DNA from: Streptomyces sp. KL109B
GTDB lineage: Bacteria > Actinomycetota > Actinomycetes > Streptomycetales > Streptomycetaceae
Length of the DNA: 64,000 bases
NCBI RefSeq assembly: GCF_030766935.1
Contig: NZ_JASERL010000014.1
Location: 62,001 to 126,000 of the forward strand
Reading direction: 5' to 3'
Both the position numbers and the translations under genes were made by a program. The notes beneath the pieces were generated by a model that had not been told where the DNA came from, searched no databases, and worked only from the letters and a program-made list of their open reading frames with translations. Every line of letters begins with the position of its first letter. Within the stretch, counting starts at the first letter, position 1. Below are positions 8,745 to 17,402 of this stretch, piece after piece.

Positions 8745-8978
8745 GGGCGAAACAGATCCCTTCGTGTGCCAGTGAATTGCCTGCGCCGGCCCGGCCCGGC
8801 CGATTCGGTACACCCTGGGGAATGCCCTGTGGCGGCCGGGTCGGGATGGCGCACTCCTACCTGACACCAGGCGTCCATGAGCACAACAGCTGGCGCACCC
8901 TGGCGAACCCTGGCGAATAGTCGCCCTGCAACTGACAGGGGGCTACTGTCAATTTCAGCCGAGAACCTGGGGGCTTAC

Positions 8979-10481
8979 GTGAACGGACAACCCAACTCCC
9001 GCCTGAACGACCTGTTCGGCCTCGCCGGCTGGTCCAAGGGCGAACTCGCGAGACTGGTCAACCGGCAGGCCGCGGCCATGGGCCACGCGCAGCTGGCGAC
9101 CGACACCTCGCGGGTGCGGCGTTGGATCGACATGGGAGAGATCCCGCGCGATCCGGTACCGCGGGTGCTGGCGGCGCTGTTCACCGAGCGACTCGGCCGT
9201 GTCGTGACCATCGAGGACCTCGGTCTCGTCCGACACGGGCGCGTAGGGAGACGGCAAGGCGGCGGGGGCCTGGAGGAACAGGGCCCTGACGGAGTGCCGT
9301 GGGCGCCCGAGCGGACAGCGGCGGTCCTCACCGAATTCACGGGAATGGACCTCATGCTCAACCGACGCGGCTTGGTGGGCGCGGGTGCCGCGCTCGCCGC
9401 TGGCTCCGCACTCAGCAGCGCCATGCACGACTGGCTGCACACCGACCCGGCCCTCGTGGCCGACGCCCCCAGGACCGACCATCCGCTGTCCTCTCCGGCC
9501 ACCGCCGACGCGGCCGGGTTCGACCGCTACGAGGCCGCCCCCATCGGCTCCCAGGAGATCGAGGAACTGGAGCGCTCGGTCGAGGTGTTCCGGGCCTGGG
9601 ACGCCTCCCGCGGCGGCGGGTTGCAGCGCAAGGCGGTCGTGGGCCAGCTCAACGAAGTGGGCGGAATGCTCTCCTACCGCCACCCCGACCATCTGCAGCG
9701 GCGCCTGTGGGGCGTCGCCGCCAACCTCGCGGTCCTCGCGGGCTGGATGTCGCACGACGTCGGCCTGGAGCCCACGGCGCAGAAGTACTTCGTCATCGCC
9801 GCGCACGCCGCGCGCGAGGGCGGCGACCGGCCGCGGGCCGGCGAGGCCCTGTCGCGGGCCGCCCGCCAGAAGATCCACCTGGGTGCGCCCGGCGAGGCGC
9901 TCGACCTGATGAAGCTCGCCAAGTCCGGCTCAGGCGACCAGGTGTTGCCGCGCACGAAGGCGATGCTCTGCACCATCGAGGCCTGGGCGCAGGCATCCCT
10001 GGGCAAGGGCCAGGCGATGCGCCGCACGCTCGGGCAGGCCGAGGAACTCTTCGTCTCCGACAAGGGCGATGTGCCACCGCCCAGTTGGATGCAGATGTTC
10101 GACGAGGCGGACCTGCACGGCATGCAGGCCCTCGCCTACCGCACCCTCGCCGAGCACGACCCGTCCGCTGCCGTCATCGCGCAGCGGCACGCCCAGGAGG
10201 CGCTGGCGCTGCGGGTGGGCGGCCGGGACCGCTCGAAGATCTTCGACCATCTGTCGATGGCCTCGGCCTGTTTCATCGCCGACGACCCCGAACAGGCGGA
10301 CAGGTACGCGCGGTTGGCGCTCTCCTCGATGGGCTCCAACTCCTCGCACCGCACCTGGGACCGGCTCCGCGAGATGTACCGGCTCACCGGTCACTACGCG
10401 GACTACCCGAAGATCGACGACCTGCGCCAGGAGATCAAGCTGGCACTGCCGAGGGCGACGGGGAAGCGTATGCAGGCGTAA
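8979..10481 (+). CDS. NsdA/NsdB-like regulatory protein with TPR repeats
   Basis: A 500-residue protein. The first 80 residues form a helix-turn-helix-like domain (GWSKGELARLVNRQA ... DTSRVRRWIDMGEIPRDPVPRVLAALF) followed by VVTIEDLGL; a hydrophobic Ala/Gly segment (RRGLVGAGAALAAGSALSS) lies near 130-150; the rest is TPR-like helical pairs. This layout matches, from memory, the Streptomyces NsdA/NsdB negative regulators of sporulation and antibiotic production. The GTG at 8979 is chosen because the HTH begins directly after it. The gene is divergent from the APH-fold kinase, with 234 bp between. Its stop codon lies inside a 24-bp tandem duplication. Family assignment is fairly sure; orthology to NsdA itself is not claimed. 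Confidence 0.75.
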   Translation: MNGQPNSRLNDLFGLAGWSKGELARLVNRQAAAMGHAQLATDTSRVRRWIDMGEIPRDPVPRVLAALFTERLGRVVTIEDLGLVRHGRVGRRQGGGGLEEQGPDGVPWAPERTAAVLTEFTGMDLMLNRRGLVGAGAALAAGSALSSAMHDWLHTDPALVADAPRTDHPLSSPATADAAGFDRYEAAPIGSQEIEELERSVEVFRAWDASRGGGLQRKAVVGQLNEVGGMLSYRHPDHLQRRLWGVAANLAVLAGWMSHDVGLEPTAQKYFVIAAHAAREGGDRPRAGEALSRAARQKIHLGAPGEALDLMKLAKSGSGDQVLPRTKAMLCTIEAWAQASLGKGQAMRRTLGQAEELFVSDKGDVPPPSWMQMFDEADLHGMQALAYRTLAEHDPSAAVIAQRHAQEALALRVGGRDRSKIFDHLSMASACFIADDPEQADRYARLALSSMGSNSSHRTWDRLREMYRLTGHYADYPKIDDLRQEIKLALPRATGKRMQA

Positions 10482-10508
10482 TCAATCAAGCGCATGCAGG
10501 CGTAATCA
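10470..10508 (+). repeat. 24-bp tandem duplication across a stop codon
   Basis: The 15-mer ATGCAGGCGTAATCA occurs at 10470-10484 and again at 10494-10508, a 24-bp period. The first copy carries the stop codon of the NsdA-like gene. This looks like recent slippage, since the copies are identical. Confidence 0.85.
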
Positions 10509-10575
10509 GGAACAAAGAACCAGGAACAACAAGGAACCGGGAACAACAAGGAACCAGGAGTTCAGGAACCGATCC
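10509..10575 (+). repeat. Imperfect 16-18 bp tandem repeat (GGAACAACAAGGAACC type)
   Basis: Directly after the stop-codon duplication the DNA continues as imperfect copies of GGAACAACAAGGAACC, an A-rich purine run unlike its surroundings. It ends at the 3' end of the convergent PP2C gene, whose last codons overlap its end. No hairpin terminator was seen between the two genes. Confidence 0.7.
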
Positions 10576-11983
10576 TGGCCACGAGCACACACGCGCCGTC
10601 CTCACGCTCGCCCTGCCCCAGCTCGTCCCGTAGCACGCGCACACAGTCCTGCGCGTCACGGGCCGCGGTCAGCGGCTCCGCGAGCGCGAGCAGGCGGCCC
10701 ACGGACGCGGTCGAGCCGCGCCGTGGCACCAGGCCGTCCGTGTGCAGGACCAGCAGGTCCCCGGCGCGCAGCGGCTCTTCGGCCTGCCCGTAGACGGCGC
10801 CGGACGTGGCGCCGAGGAGGACGCCTTCGGGTGGCGTGAGCGCACGCCCCGTCCCGTCGCGGAAGAGCAGCGGTGCGGGGTGTCCCGCCTGCGCCCACGC
10901 CAGTGTGCGGGCCGCCGGGTCGTACCGGCAGCACAGGGCGCTGCCGAGCGCCGGTTGCGCCGATGAGTCGAGGAGGTGGTTCAGGGAGCCGAGCAGCTCG
11001 CCGGGCGCCGCGTCGCACATCGCCATGCCGCGGACCGCGCCGAGCAGCATCGCCATGCCGGAGCTGACGGCCACGCCGTGTCCGGTGAGGTCGCCGACGG
11101 TCAACAGGGTTCGGCCGCCCGGCAGTTCGAGAGCGTCGTACCAGTCGCCGCCGATCGGATTGCCGGCGGGCGAGGGGAAGTACTGGGCGGCGAGATCGAG
11201 GCCGCCGGGGCCGCTGTGCGGGAGCCGCAGGGAGCCACGCCACGGCGGCAGCACGGCTTCCTGCAGCTCGACCGCGAGCCGGTGCTCGGTCTGCGCGACA
11301 TGCCGCTGGCGCTGGAGCGAGTCACGGGTCTCGCTCACCGTACGCTGGCTGCGGCGCAGTTCACTGACGTCGCGTACGACCGCCCACATCGAGGCGGTCG
11401 CGCCGTCGGTGTCGAGCACGGGCTCGCCCATCATGTGCACCGTGCGCACGGAGCCGTCCGGGCGCACGACGCGGAACTCCCCGTCGATCGGCTTGCCGTC
11501 GATCAGGCAGTCCGTGACCATCGCGGTCAGCTTCGGCTGGTCGTCGGGGTGCACCAGGGCGGGCAGTTCATCGAGGGTCAGCGCGGGCGCGCCGGGCTCC
11601 CTGCCGAGGATCTGGTACAGCTCGCTGGACCAGGTGGCCTCGTCGGTCAGCAGATTCCATTCGGCGCTGCCCACCCGGCTCAGCAGCGAACCGGACCGCT
11701 GCGGCGCCGGGTTCGGCCGCTGGGGCGGCAGGCCCCGCAGGGGAGCGGGGCCTTCGCGCAGCTGGGCCAAGTGCCGGTCGAGATCGCTGAGTTGATGCAC
11801 GGCGAGTTCGTACAGGGCGCGCTGCCAGCGGGACTCGGCGTCGGCCTCGTCCGTCATCGCGGATTCGCGGCGTACCGCGTCGACTTCGCCGAGCAGCCGA
11901 CGCGTCTGCGTGATCAGCGCCTCGACCGTGCCCCGCTCCGGCGGTTGGCCGGCGGGGCGGTCCGCGAAGGCATGGGGCGGCAT
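10562..11983 (-). CDS. PAS-domain PP2C-type (SpoIIE) phosphatase
   Basis: A 473-residue cytoplasmic protein phosphatase. A helical N-terminal part (residues 15-75) is followed by a PAS domain near 105-205 (AEWNLLTDEATWSSELYQILG ... GEFRVVRPDGSVRTVHMMGEP), a short coiled linker (LRRSQRTVSETRDSLQRQR), and a SpoIIE/PP2C domain from about 240 (metal-binding motifs GGDWYDALEL and VGDLTGHG). Streptomyces has many such enzymes, which usually dephosphorylate anti-sigma-factor antagonists in response to a signal read by the PAS domain. The ATG at 11983 is the likely start. No antagonist or anti-sigma gene adjoins it, so its partner is unknown. Confidence 0.88.
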   Translation of the reverse strand: MPPHAFADRPAGQPPERGTVEALITQTRRLLGEVDAVRRESAMTDEADAESRWQRALYELAVHQLSDLDRHLAQLREGPAPLRGLPPQRPNPAPQRSGSLLSRVGSAEWNLLTDEATWSSELYQILGREPGAPALTLDELPALVHPDDQPKLTAMVTDCLIDGKPIDGEFRVVRPDGSVRTVHMMGEPVLDTDGATASMWAVVRDVSELRRSQRTVSETRDSLQRQRHVAQTEHRLAVELQEAVLPPWRGSLRLPHSGPGGLDLAAQYFPSPAGNPIGGDWYDALELPGGRTLLTVGDLTGHGVAVSSGMAMLLGAVRGMAMCDAAPGELLGSLNHLLDSSAQPALGSALCCRYDPAARTLAWAQAGHPAPLLFRDGTGRALTPPEGVLLGATSGAVYGQAEEPLRAGDLLVLHTDGLVPRRGSTASVGRLLALAEPLTAARDAQDCVRVLRDELGQGEREDGACVLVARIGS

Positions 11984-12161
11984 GAGGAGACTCCGATGCA
12001 GGCACAGACGGCCACGGCTGACGGAAGGACCGCTAAAGACTCTGGCACAGGCCGCGTTGCCCCGTAAGGGATTTGGCCATACACGATGCGGTGGTGCTTA
12101 CGGCATATGCCCATGTCCTCTAAGTAGCCTCCTTCGTGGAGTTCCGTCGAACGCGTGGTCG

Positions 12162-12209
12162 GGCGGGGCGTATGCCGTGTTCATACGTACGGTGAACACC
12201 CGCCCCGCC
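12162..12209 (-). terminator. Terminator of the alpha-glucoside operon
   Basis: An outer stem of GGCGGGGCG (12162-12170) with CGCCCCGCC (12201-12209) encloses an inner stem of GTGTTCA (12177-12183) with TGAACAC (12193-12199). It lies 18 bp past the stop of the GH13 gene. A smaller hairpin (ACGTAG ... CTACGT, 12215-12232) overlaps that stop. Confidence 0.65.
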
Positions 12210-12226
12210 GAACGACGTAGCCCCGC

Positions 12227-13828
12227 CTACGTACGCAGCCAGACCGCGGTGTCCGGTGCCAGCCGTCCGTCCCTGTCCAGGGGGTCGCTGGTGAGCAGCA
12301 CCTCGTGGTGCGGCGGGAGGTCGACGGGGAGCGCGCCGAGGTTCACGACGCAGACGAGGCCCTGGCCGCGGCCGAACGCGAGTACGTCCTCGGCCGAGGG
12401 CAGCCACGTCAACTCGGCGCCACGAAAGCCCGGTTGGCATGCCCGTTGGTGCAGTGCCGTCCGGTAGAGCGAGAGCATGGAGTGCGGGTCGGCCTCCTGG
12501 CGTTCGGCGGCGTAGGCCCCCCAGTCCGGGGGTTGTGGCAGCCAGGCGGTCCGGCCCGCACCCTCGCCCGCGTCCCCGAAGCCGTACGTCGATCCGTGCG
12601 CGGTCCACGGCAGCGGCACCCGGCAGCCGTCCCGGCCGGGGTCGACGCCGCCCGAGCGGGCGTGCATCGGGTCCTGGATGTGTGCGCGGTCCACCTCCAC
12701 CTCGGGCAGCCCCAACTCCTCGCCCTGGTACAGGTACACGGAGCCCGGCAGGGCCAGCGAGAGCAGCGCCGCCGCGCGGGCCCGGCGCAGGCCGAGGCCG
12801 AGGTCGGTCGGCGTCCCGAAACGCTTCGCGGCGAAGTCGAAGCGGGTGTCGGCGCGGCCGTAGCGGGTGACGGTGCGGGTCACGTCGTGGTTGCACAGCA
12901 CCCAGGTCGCGGGCGCGCCCACCGGGGCGTGGTAGGCGAGCGTGGCGTTGATGGAGGCACGCAGTTCGGCGGCGTCCCAGGGGCGGGCCAGGAAGTCGAA
13001 GTTGAAGGCGGTGTGGAGCTCGTCGGGGCGCAGATAGCGGGCGAAGCGCTCCGGGTCGGGGAGCCACAGTTCGCCGATGAGGACGCCGTCGTAGTCGTTC
13101 GCGACGGCGCGCCAGGAGCGGTACACGTCGTGCAGTTCGTCGCGGTCGATGTAGCCGCTCGTGTCGTCGTCGCCGTTCGCGTCGGTGAGGGCGGGGTCCT
13201 TGGCGAGGAGGGCCGCCGAGTCGACGCGGACGCCGGCCGCGCCCCGCTCGAACCAGAACCGGAGCACGTCCTCGTGCTCCTGACGCACCGCCGGATGCGC
13301 CCAGTTGAGGTCCGGCTGCTCCGGCGTGAACAGGTGCAGGTACCACTCGCCGTCCGGGACGCGGGTCCAGGTGCCGCCCGAGAACTGGGAGGGCCAGTTG
13401 TTCGGCGGCAGTTCGCCGTGCGCGCCGCGTCCCGGCCTGAAGTGGAACAGTTCGCGCTCCGGGCTGCCGGGACCGGCCGCCAACGCGGCCTGGAACCACG
13501 GGTGTTGGTTGGACACATGGTTCGGCACGATGTCGACGATCGCGCGGATGCCGAGGTCCCGTGCCTCCGCGATCAGTTTCTCGGCCTCCGCGAGGGTGCC
13601 GAACGCCGGGTCGATCGCCCGGTAGTCCGCCACGTCGTAGCCGCCGTCCGCGAGCGGCGAGCGGTACCAGGGCGTGAACCAGATGGCGTCGATGCCGAGC
13701 CGGGCCAGATACGGCAGCCGGGCCCGGACACCGGCGAGGTCGCCCGTGCCGTCGCCGTCGCCGTCGGCGAAGCTGCGGACGTACACCTGGTAGATGGCAG
13801 CACTGCGCCACCAGTCGTCGGCCACCAC
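12227..13828 (-). CDS. GH13 alpha-glucosidase (oligo-1,6-/alpha-1,4-glucosidase type)
   Basis: A 533-residue intracellular glycoside hydrolase of family 13, with no signal peptide. The four GH13 regions are present: DIVPNHVS, GVRVDSAALL (nucleophile Asp), GELWLPD (acid/base Glu) and NHDVTR. The opening WWRSAAIYQVYVRSFADGDGDG is characteristic of alpha-glucosidases that release glucose from short imported alpha-glucosides. It is last in a five-gene, same-strand cluster with a LacI regulator and an ABC importer, the same gene order as the Streptomyces malR-malEFG-aglA cluster. Whether it is that locus or a paralog cannot be decided here, so no symbol is given. GTG start. Confidence 0.92.
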   Translation of the reverse strand: MVADDWWRSAAIYQVYVRSFADGDGDGTGDLAGVRARLPYLARLGIDAIWFTPWYRSPLADGGYDVADYRAIDPAFGTLAEAEKLIAEARDLGIRAIVDIVPNHVSNQHPWFQAALAAGPGSPERELFHFRPGRGAHGELPPNNWPSQFSGGTWTRVPDGEWYLHLFTPEQPDLNWAHPAVRQEHEDVLRFWFERGAAGVRVDSAALLAKDPALTDANGDDDTSGYIDRDELHDVYRSWRAVANDYDGVLIGELWLPDPERFARYLRPDELHTAFNFDFLARPWDAAELRASINATLAYHAPVGAPATWVLCNHDVTRTVTRYGRADTRFDFAAKRFGTPTDLGLGLRRARAAALLSLALPGSVYLYQGEELGLPEVEVDRAHIQDPMHARSGGVDPGRDGCRVPLPWTAHGSTYGFGDAGEGAGRTAWLPQPPDWGAYAAERQEADPHSMLSLYRTALHQRACQPGFRGAELTWLPSAEDVLAFGRGQGLVCVVNLGALPVDLPPHHEVLLTSDPLDRDGRLAPDTAVWLRT

Positions 13829-13880
13829 GAAGGGTTCCTTTCGCGCAAGGATGCAAAGTGGGAGGTGAGCGGGGCGGGGG

Positions 13881-14771
13881 TCAGCCCTTGAGGCCGCCGG
13901 CGGTCAGGCCGCTCATGATGTTCCGCTGGAAGAGCAGGAAGAGGATCAGCGTCGGCACGGACGCGATGGTCAGCGCGGCGATCAGCTGGTTCTGCGGGAC
14001 GCCGTTGGACAGCGAGTAGATGCCGACGTTCAGCGTCTGCTTCGCCGGGTCGGGCAGCGTCAGCATCGGCCACAGGAAGTCCTTCCACACGCCGACCACC
14101 GCGAAGATGGAGACGACGCCGAGGATCGGCCGGGAGATCGGCAGGACCACCGAGCGCAGCGTGCGCAGCGAGGAGGCGCCGTCGATGGACGCCGCGTCCA
14201 GCAGCTCCTGCGGGATCGAGTCGAAGAACCGCTTGAGCAGGAAGATGTTGAAGGCGTTGGTGACGGACGGCAGCCAGATCGCCCACGGCGAGTTGAGCAG
14301 ATTGCGCTCGAAGATCGGCACGTCGAGGACGGTCAGATACTGCGGGACGACGAGGACCGTCGCCGGGATCATCAGCGTCGCCAGCATCATGCCGAGGATG
14401 ACGTTGCCGAACATCGGGCGGAGCTTGGAGAGCGAGTAGGCGGCCGCCACGTCGAGGACGAGCTGGAAGGCGAGCGCGCCGAACGCGTAGTAGAGAGTGT
14501 TGAAGAGGAGTTTGGCGAGGTCCATGACCTGCCAGGCGGACTGGTAGTTCTTCGGGTGCACGCTGTCCGGCACCAGGGTGGGCGGGGACTGGACGATCTC
14601 CGCCGTGGTCTTGAGGCCGCCGGTCACCATCCAGTACAGCGGGCCCAGGAAGACCAGCGTGAACAGGGTCATGGTGAGGCCGAAGACCGTCCAGTAGAGG
14701 ATCTTCCCGCGGCGCCGGCCGAGCTGGGCGGGGGATATCAGGGTGCGGGGGCGCATCGTGTCGCTGGCCAT
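13881..14771 (-). CDS. Sugar ABC transporter permease, MalG/AraQ type
   Basis: A 296-residue inner-membrane permease with six membrane segments; the first begins near residue 25 (ILYWTVFGLTMTLFTLVFLG). The cytoplasmic EAA loop, which docks the ATPase, reads LDAASIDGASSLRTLRSVVLP near residue 190. It is translated from an ATG with AGGAGA 6 nt upstream, and is separated from the second permease gene by 27 bp, so it is in the same operon. No ATPase gene is present; in Streptomyces the shared ATPase MsiK usually energises such importers. Confidence 0.92.
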   Translation of the reverse strand: MASDTMRPRTLISPAQLGRRRGKILYWTVFGLTMTLFTLVFLGPLYWMVTGGLKTTAEIVQSPPTLVPDSVHPKNYQSAWQVMDLAKLLFNTLYYAFGALAFQLVLDVAAAYSLSKLRPMFGNVILGMMLATLMIPATVLVVPQYLTVLDVPIFERNLLNSPWAIWLPSVTNAFNIFLLKRFFDSIPQELLDAASIDGASSLRTLRSVVLPISRPILGVVSIFAVVGVWKDFLWPMLTLPDPAKQTLNVGIYSLSNGVPQNQLIAALTIASVPTLILFLLFQRNIMSGLTAGGLKG

Positions 14772-14798
14772 GGAACGTCTCCTTGGTCGGCCTGGGAG

Positions 14799-15752
14799 TC
14801 AGTCGTCCTGGGAGCGGCTCAGTCGCACGTACACCGCGGAGAACCCCGCGAGCAGGACGAGCAGGACGAGGCCGAGGGCCGCCGCGCCGCCGTAGTTGTT
14901 GAAGTTGAAGGCGTACTGGTAGATCAGATAGACGACGGTCGTGGTCGAGCCCTCCGGGCCCGCGCCGTTCGTCAGCAGGAACGGCTCCGTGAAGACCTGC
15001 ATCGTCGCGATGATCTGCATCAGGAACATCAGCGAGAGGATCAGTCGCGTCTGCGGGATCGTCACGTGCCAGATCTTGCGCCACAGGCCCGCGCCGTCCA
15101 GCTCCGCAGCCTCGTACAGCTCGCCGGGGATGCCCTGGAGCGACGCCAGATAGATGAGGGTCGCCCCGCCCATGTTCATCCACGTCGCCGCGATGACCAC
15201 GGACAGCATCGCGGTGTCGGTGGACTGCAGCCACTGCTGTTCCGGTATCCCGAAGACGCCGAGGACGCGGTTGAAGAGGCCGTACCCGGGATCGTAGAAG
15301 TACTTGAACAGCAGCACGGACGCGACCGGGGGCAGCATCACCGGGAGGTAGACCAGCATCCTCAAGTAGCCCTGGCCGTGCCGGAATTCATTGAGCAGCA
15401 CCGCCACGAAGAACGGCACGGCGAAGCCCAGGAGCAGGGCCAGGGCGGTGAACAGGAGGGTGTTGCGCCAGGCCTGCCAGAAGGCCGGGTCGTTGAAGAC
15501 GTAACTGAGGTTGGACCAGCCGGCCCAGGTGGTGCGGCCGTCCTTCGTCTTCTGGAAGGCCAGGAGGAACTCCCTGACCATCGGGTACCAGGAGAAGAAG
15601 GAGAAGCAGAGCACCGCGCCGATCAGGAAGCCGTGGGCGGAGATGTTGCGTTTCACGGTGCGCGCCAACGAGCCGTCAGGGCTGCCGAGTTGGCGTTTGT
15701 GCGCGGGTGGTGCGGACTGCCGTGGCTTCGCGGGCAGCGTCGGGGCCGACAT
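14799..15752 (-). CDS. Sugar ABC transporter permease, MalF/LacF type
   Basis: A 317-residue permease with a cytoplasmic N-terminus of about 35 residues, then six membrane segments. The EAA loop YEAAELDGAGLWRKIWHVTIP lies near residue 210. The ATG at 15752 is preferred over an in-frame codon 18 bp upstream because GAGGAG sits 6 nt before it. It pairs with the adjacent MalG-type permease to form the channel. The gap to the binding-protein gene is 36 bp. Confidence 0.92.
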   Translation of the reverse strand: MSAPTLPAKPRQSAPPAHKRQLGSPDGSLARTVKRNISAHGFLIGAVLCFSFFSWYPMVREFLLAFQKTKDGRTTWAGWSNLSYVFNDPAFWQAWRNTLLFTALALLLGFAVPFFVAVLLNEFRHGQGYLRMLVYLPVMLPPVASVLLFKYFYDPGYGLFNRVLGVFGIPEQQWLQSTDTAMLSVVIAATWMNMGGATLIYLASLQGIPGELYEAAELDGAGLWRKIWHVTIPQTRLILSLMFLMQIIATMQVFTEPFLLTNGAGPEGSTTTVVYLIYQYAFNFNNYGGAAALGLVLLVLLAGFSAVYVRLSRSQDD

Positions 15753-15788
15753 GGTCACTCCTCGGATCACAGGTGGTGGCGGGGCGGC

Positions 15789-17207
15789 TTACTGGTTGGC
15801 CAGCACCTGGTTGACCTGCTGCTCAGCGGTGGACAGGAGCTTGTCGACGTCCGCGTTCTTGTTGGTCAGGACGCCCGACATGACGTTGTCGAGGACCTTG
15901 TAGACCTCCTGCGCCTTCGGCGGCTCCGCCTTGCCGCGCACCGGATTCGCCATGAACGGCTCGAAGTTGCGTACGGGCATGGTCGCGTTGTTCGTCCGCG
16001 ACTGGAGGTCCTCCGCCTTGACCGAGCCGGTGAAGAAGTTCGGCTGCGGCAGGCCGACCGGGAGCTTGTCCTGCTTGGTGCGGGCCCAGTCGAACTGGCC
16101 CTTGCCGGGGGTGAGCGTCTTGAAGTTCAGCCAGGCGATCGCCGCCTTGATCTTGTCGGGCGAGGACCCCTTCTTGATCATGTAGTCGTTGCCGCCGAAC
16201 AGCGTGGCCTTGCCGCCGGGGATCGGGCCCATCCCGAAGTTGTCGTAATCGGCGCCCAGTTGCTGGACCATGTACGTCACGTCGTCGGGCGCGGCGAGGA
16301 ACATGCCGAGCTTGTCGGAGGCGATCTGCTTCTGCAGGTCGCCCCACTTGAGCAGCTGGGTCTTGCCCATGCTGTTGTCCTTCCAGCGCATGTCGTGCAG
16401 CTGCTGGGCGACCTGCTTGCCGGTCGCGTCGTTGAAGGCGGCCTTGGTGCCGTCGGAGGAGACGACGTCGCCCCCGAGCCCGTACATCGTCGCGGTGAAG
16501 TGCCAGCCGCCGGTGTTCTCGGCGCTGTACTCGCCGTACCCGGAGACGCCGCCCCCGAGCCCGGCGATCTTCTTGGCGGCCGTACGCACCTCGTCCCACG
16601 TCGTCGGCGGCTTGTCCGGGTCGAGGCCCGCCTTCTTGAACAGCTTGCGGTTGATGAGCAGGCCCATCGTGTAGTTGCTGGTGGGCAGGCCGTAGAGCTT
16701 GTTGTCCTTCTTGAGCGCGCTCATCACGTTCGGGTCGATCGAGTCGAGCGCGGGGACCGTCTTCTTGGTGACGTACTGGGTGATGTCCTCGGCGCCGTTG
16801 TTGTCGAGCACCTGCTGGAGGTCGGTGAAGTACGTGTAGAAGACGTCCGGTTGGGACTTCGCCTTGAGGGCGGCGGTGAAGCGGGCCGGCTCCTCGCACT
16901 GTCCGGCGGTCGACTTCCCGTTGATCGTCACGTTCGGGTACTTCTTGTTGAACGTCTTGACGTCCTCGATCCACTGCCGGCGCTCGGCCGCCTTCGCCTT
17001 CGGCGGCATGCAGTCGATGGTGAGCGAGACCTTCGTCTTCGGGTCGAGCGGGGCGCTGATGTCGGCCTTCGACCCGGCGCCCGCGCCGTCACCGCCCCCG
17101 TCGTCGGAGCTGCTGGTGCCGCAGGCCGCGAGCGAGCCCAGGGCCAGGGCCGTGGCGATCGCCGCGGCGGACGTACGGAGGGCAGGGCGCGGCCAGGTGC
17201 TTCTCAT
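15789..17207 (-). CDS. Sugar-binding lipoprotein of the ABC importer
   Basis: A 472-residue family-1 solute-binding protein. The start at 17207 gives a lipoprotein signal (MRSTWPRPALRTSAAAIATA) ending in the lipobox LAAC, then a Ser/Asp/Gly-rich tether. The mature part has the usual two-lobe pattern (FNKKYPNVTI, GLPTSNYTMGLLINRKLF, TTWDEVRTAAKKI, ...). The sequence is longer than typical MalE and its N-terminal lobe begins SLTIDCMPPKAKAAERR, so the sugar could be another alpha-glucoside than maltose. It is first in the transport operon; the 195 bp upstream contain a LacI-type operator candidate. Confidence 0.9.
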   Translation of the reverse strand: MRSTWPRPALRTSAAAIATALALGSLAACGTSSSDDGGGDGAGAGSKADISAPLDPKTKVSLTIDCMPPKAKAAERRQWIEDVKTFNKKYPNVTINGKSTAGQCEEPARFTAALKAKSQPDVFYTYFTDLQQVLDNNGAEDITQYVTKKTVPALDSIDPNVMSALKKDNKLYGLPTSNYTMGLLINRKLFKKAGLDPDKPPTTWDEVRTAAKKIAGLGGGVSGYGEYSAENTGGWHFTATMYGLGGDVVSSDGTKAAFNDATGKQVAQQLHDMRWKDNSMGKTQLLKWGDLQKQIASDKLGMFLAAPDDVTYMVQQLGADYDNFGMGPIPGGKATLFGGNDYMIKKGSSPDKIKAAIAWLNFKTLTPGKGQFDWARTKQDKLPVGLPQPNFFTGSVKAEDLQSRTNNATMPVRNFEPFMANPVRGKAEPPKAQEVYKVLDNVMSGVLTNKNADVDKLLSTAEQQVNQVLANQ

Positions 17208-17321
17208 CGGTGGGTCCCCTTCGGGCCTGAGCCTGTGCAGGCAGGAACGTGGAGGCCCGCGGCGCCGCGGTCGGCGAGACCGGGGTGCCGGGGCGAGCCA
17301 CACTCAAGCACCGCCACCCGT

Positions 17322-17350
17322 GGAGCGCAAGATGTCGCGCGTATTCCGCA
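17322..17350 (-). promoter_or_regulatory. LacI-type operator candidate upstream of the sugar-binding protein gene
   Basis: GGAGCGCAAGAT at 17322-17333 is repeated exactly just before the LacI gene start. Read on the coding strand it gives ATCTTGCGCTCC, with a further TTGCGGAAT element about 10 bp away. CTTGC-type direct repeats are the known style of streptomycete MalR sites. It lies 115-143 bp upstream of the binding-protein start. Confidence 0.55.
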
Positions 17351-17402
17351 AAAAATGAACAGGACGGTGGCGTGGGGGAGTTGAGGCGTCTTCGAGGCGT
17401 CT

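Noticed and set aside
14556..17384. A 942-codon plus-strand open frame
   Set aside because: It is antisense to the two permease genes and the sugar-binding-protein gene, and reads as Arg/Val/Glu-rich shadow sequence.
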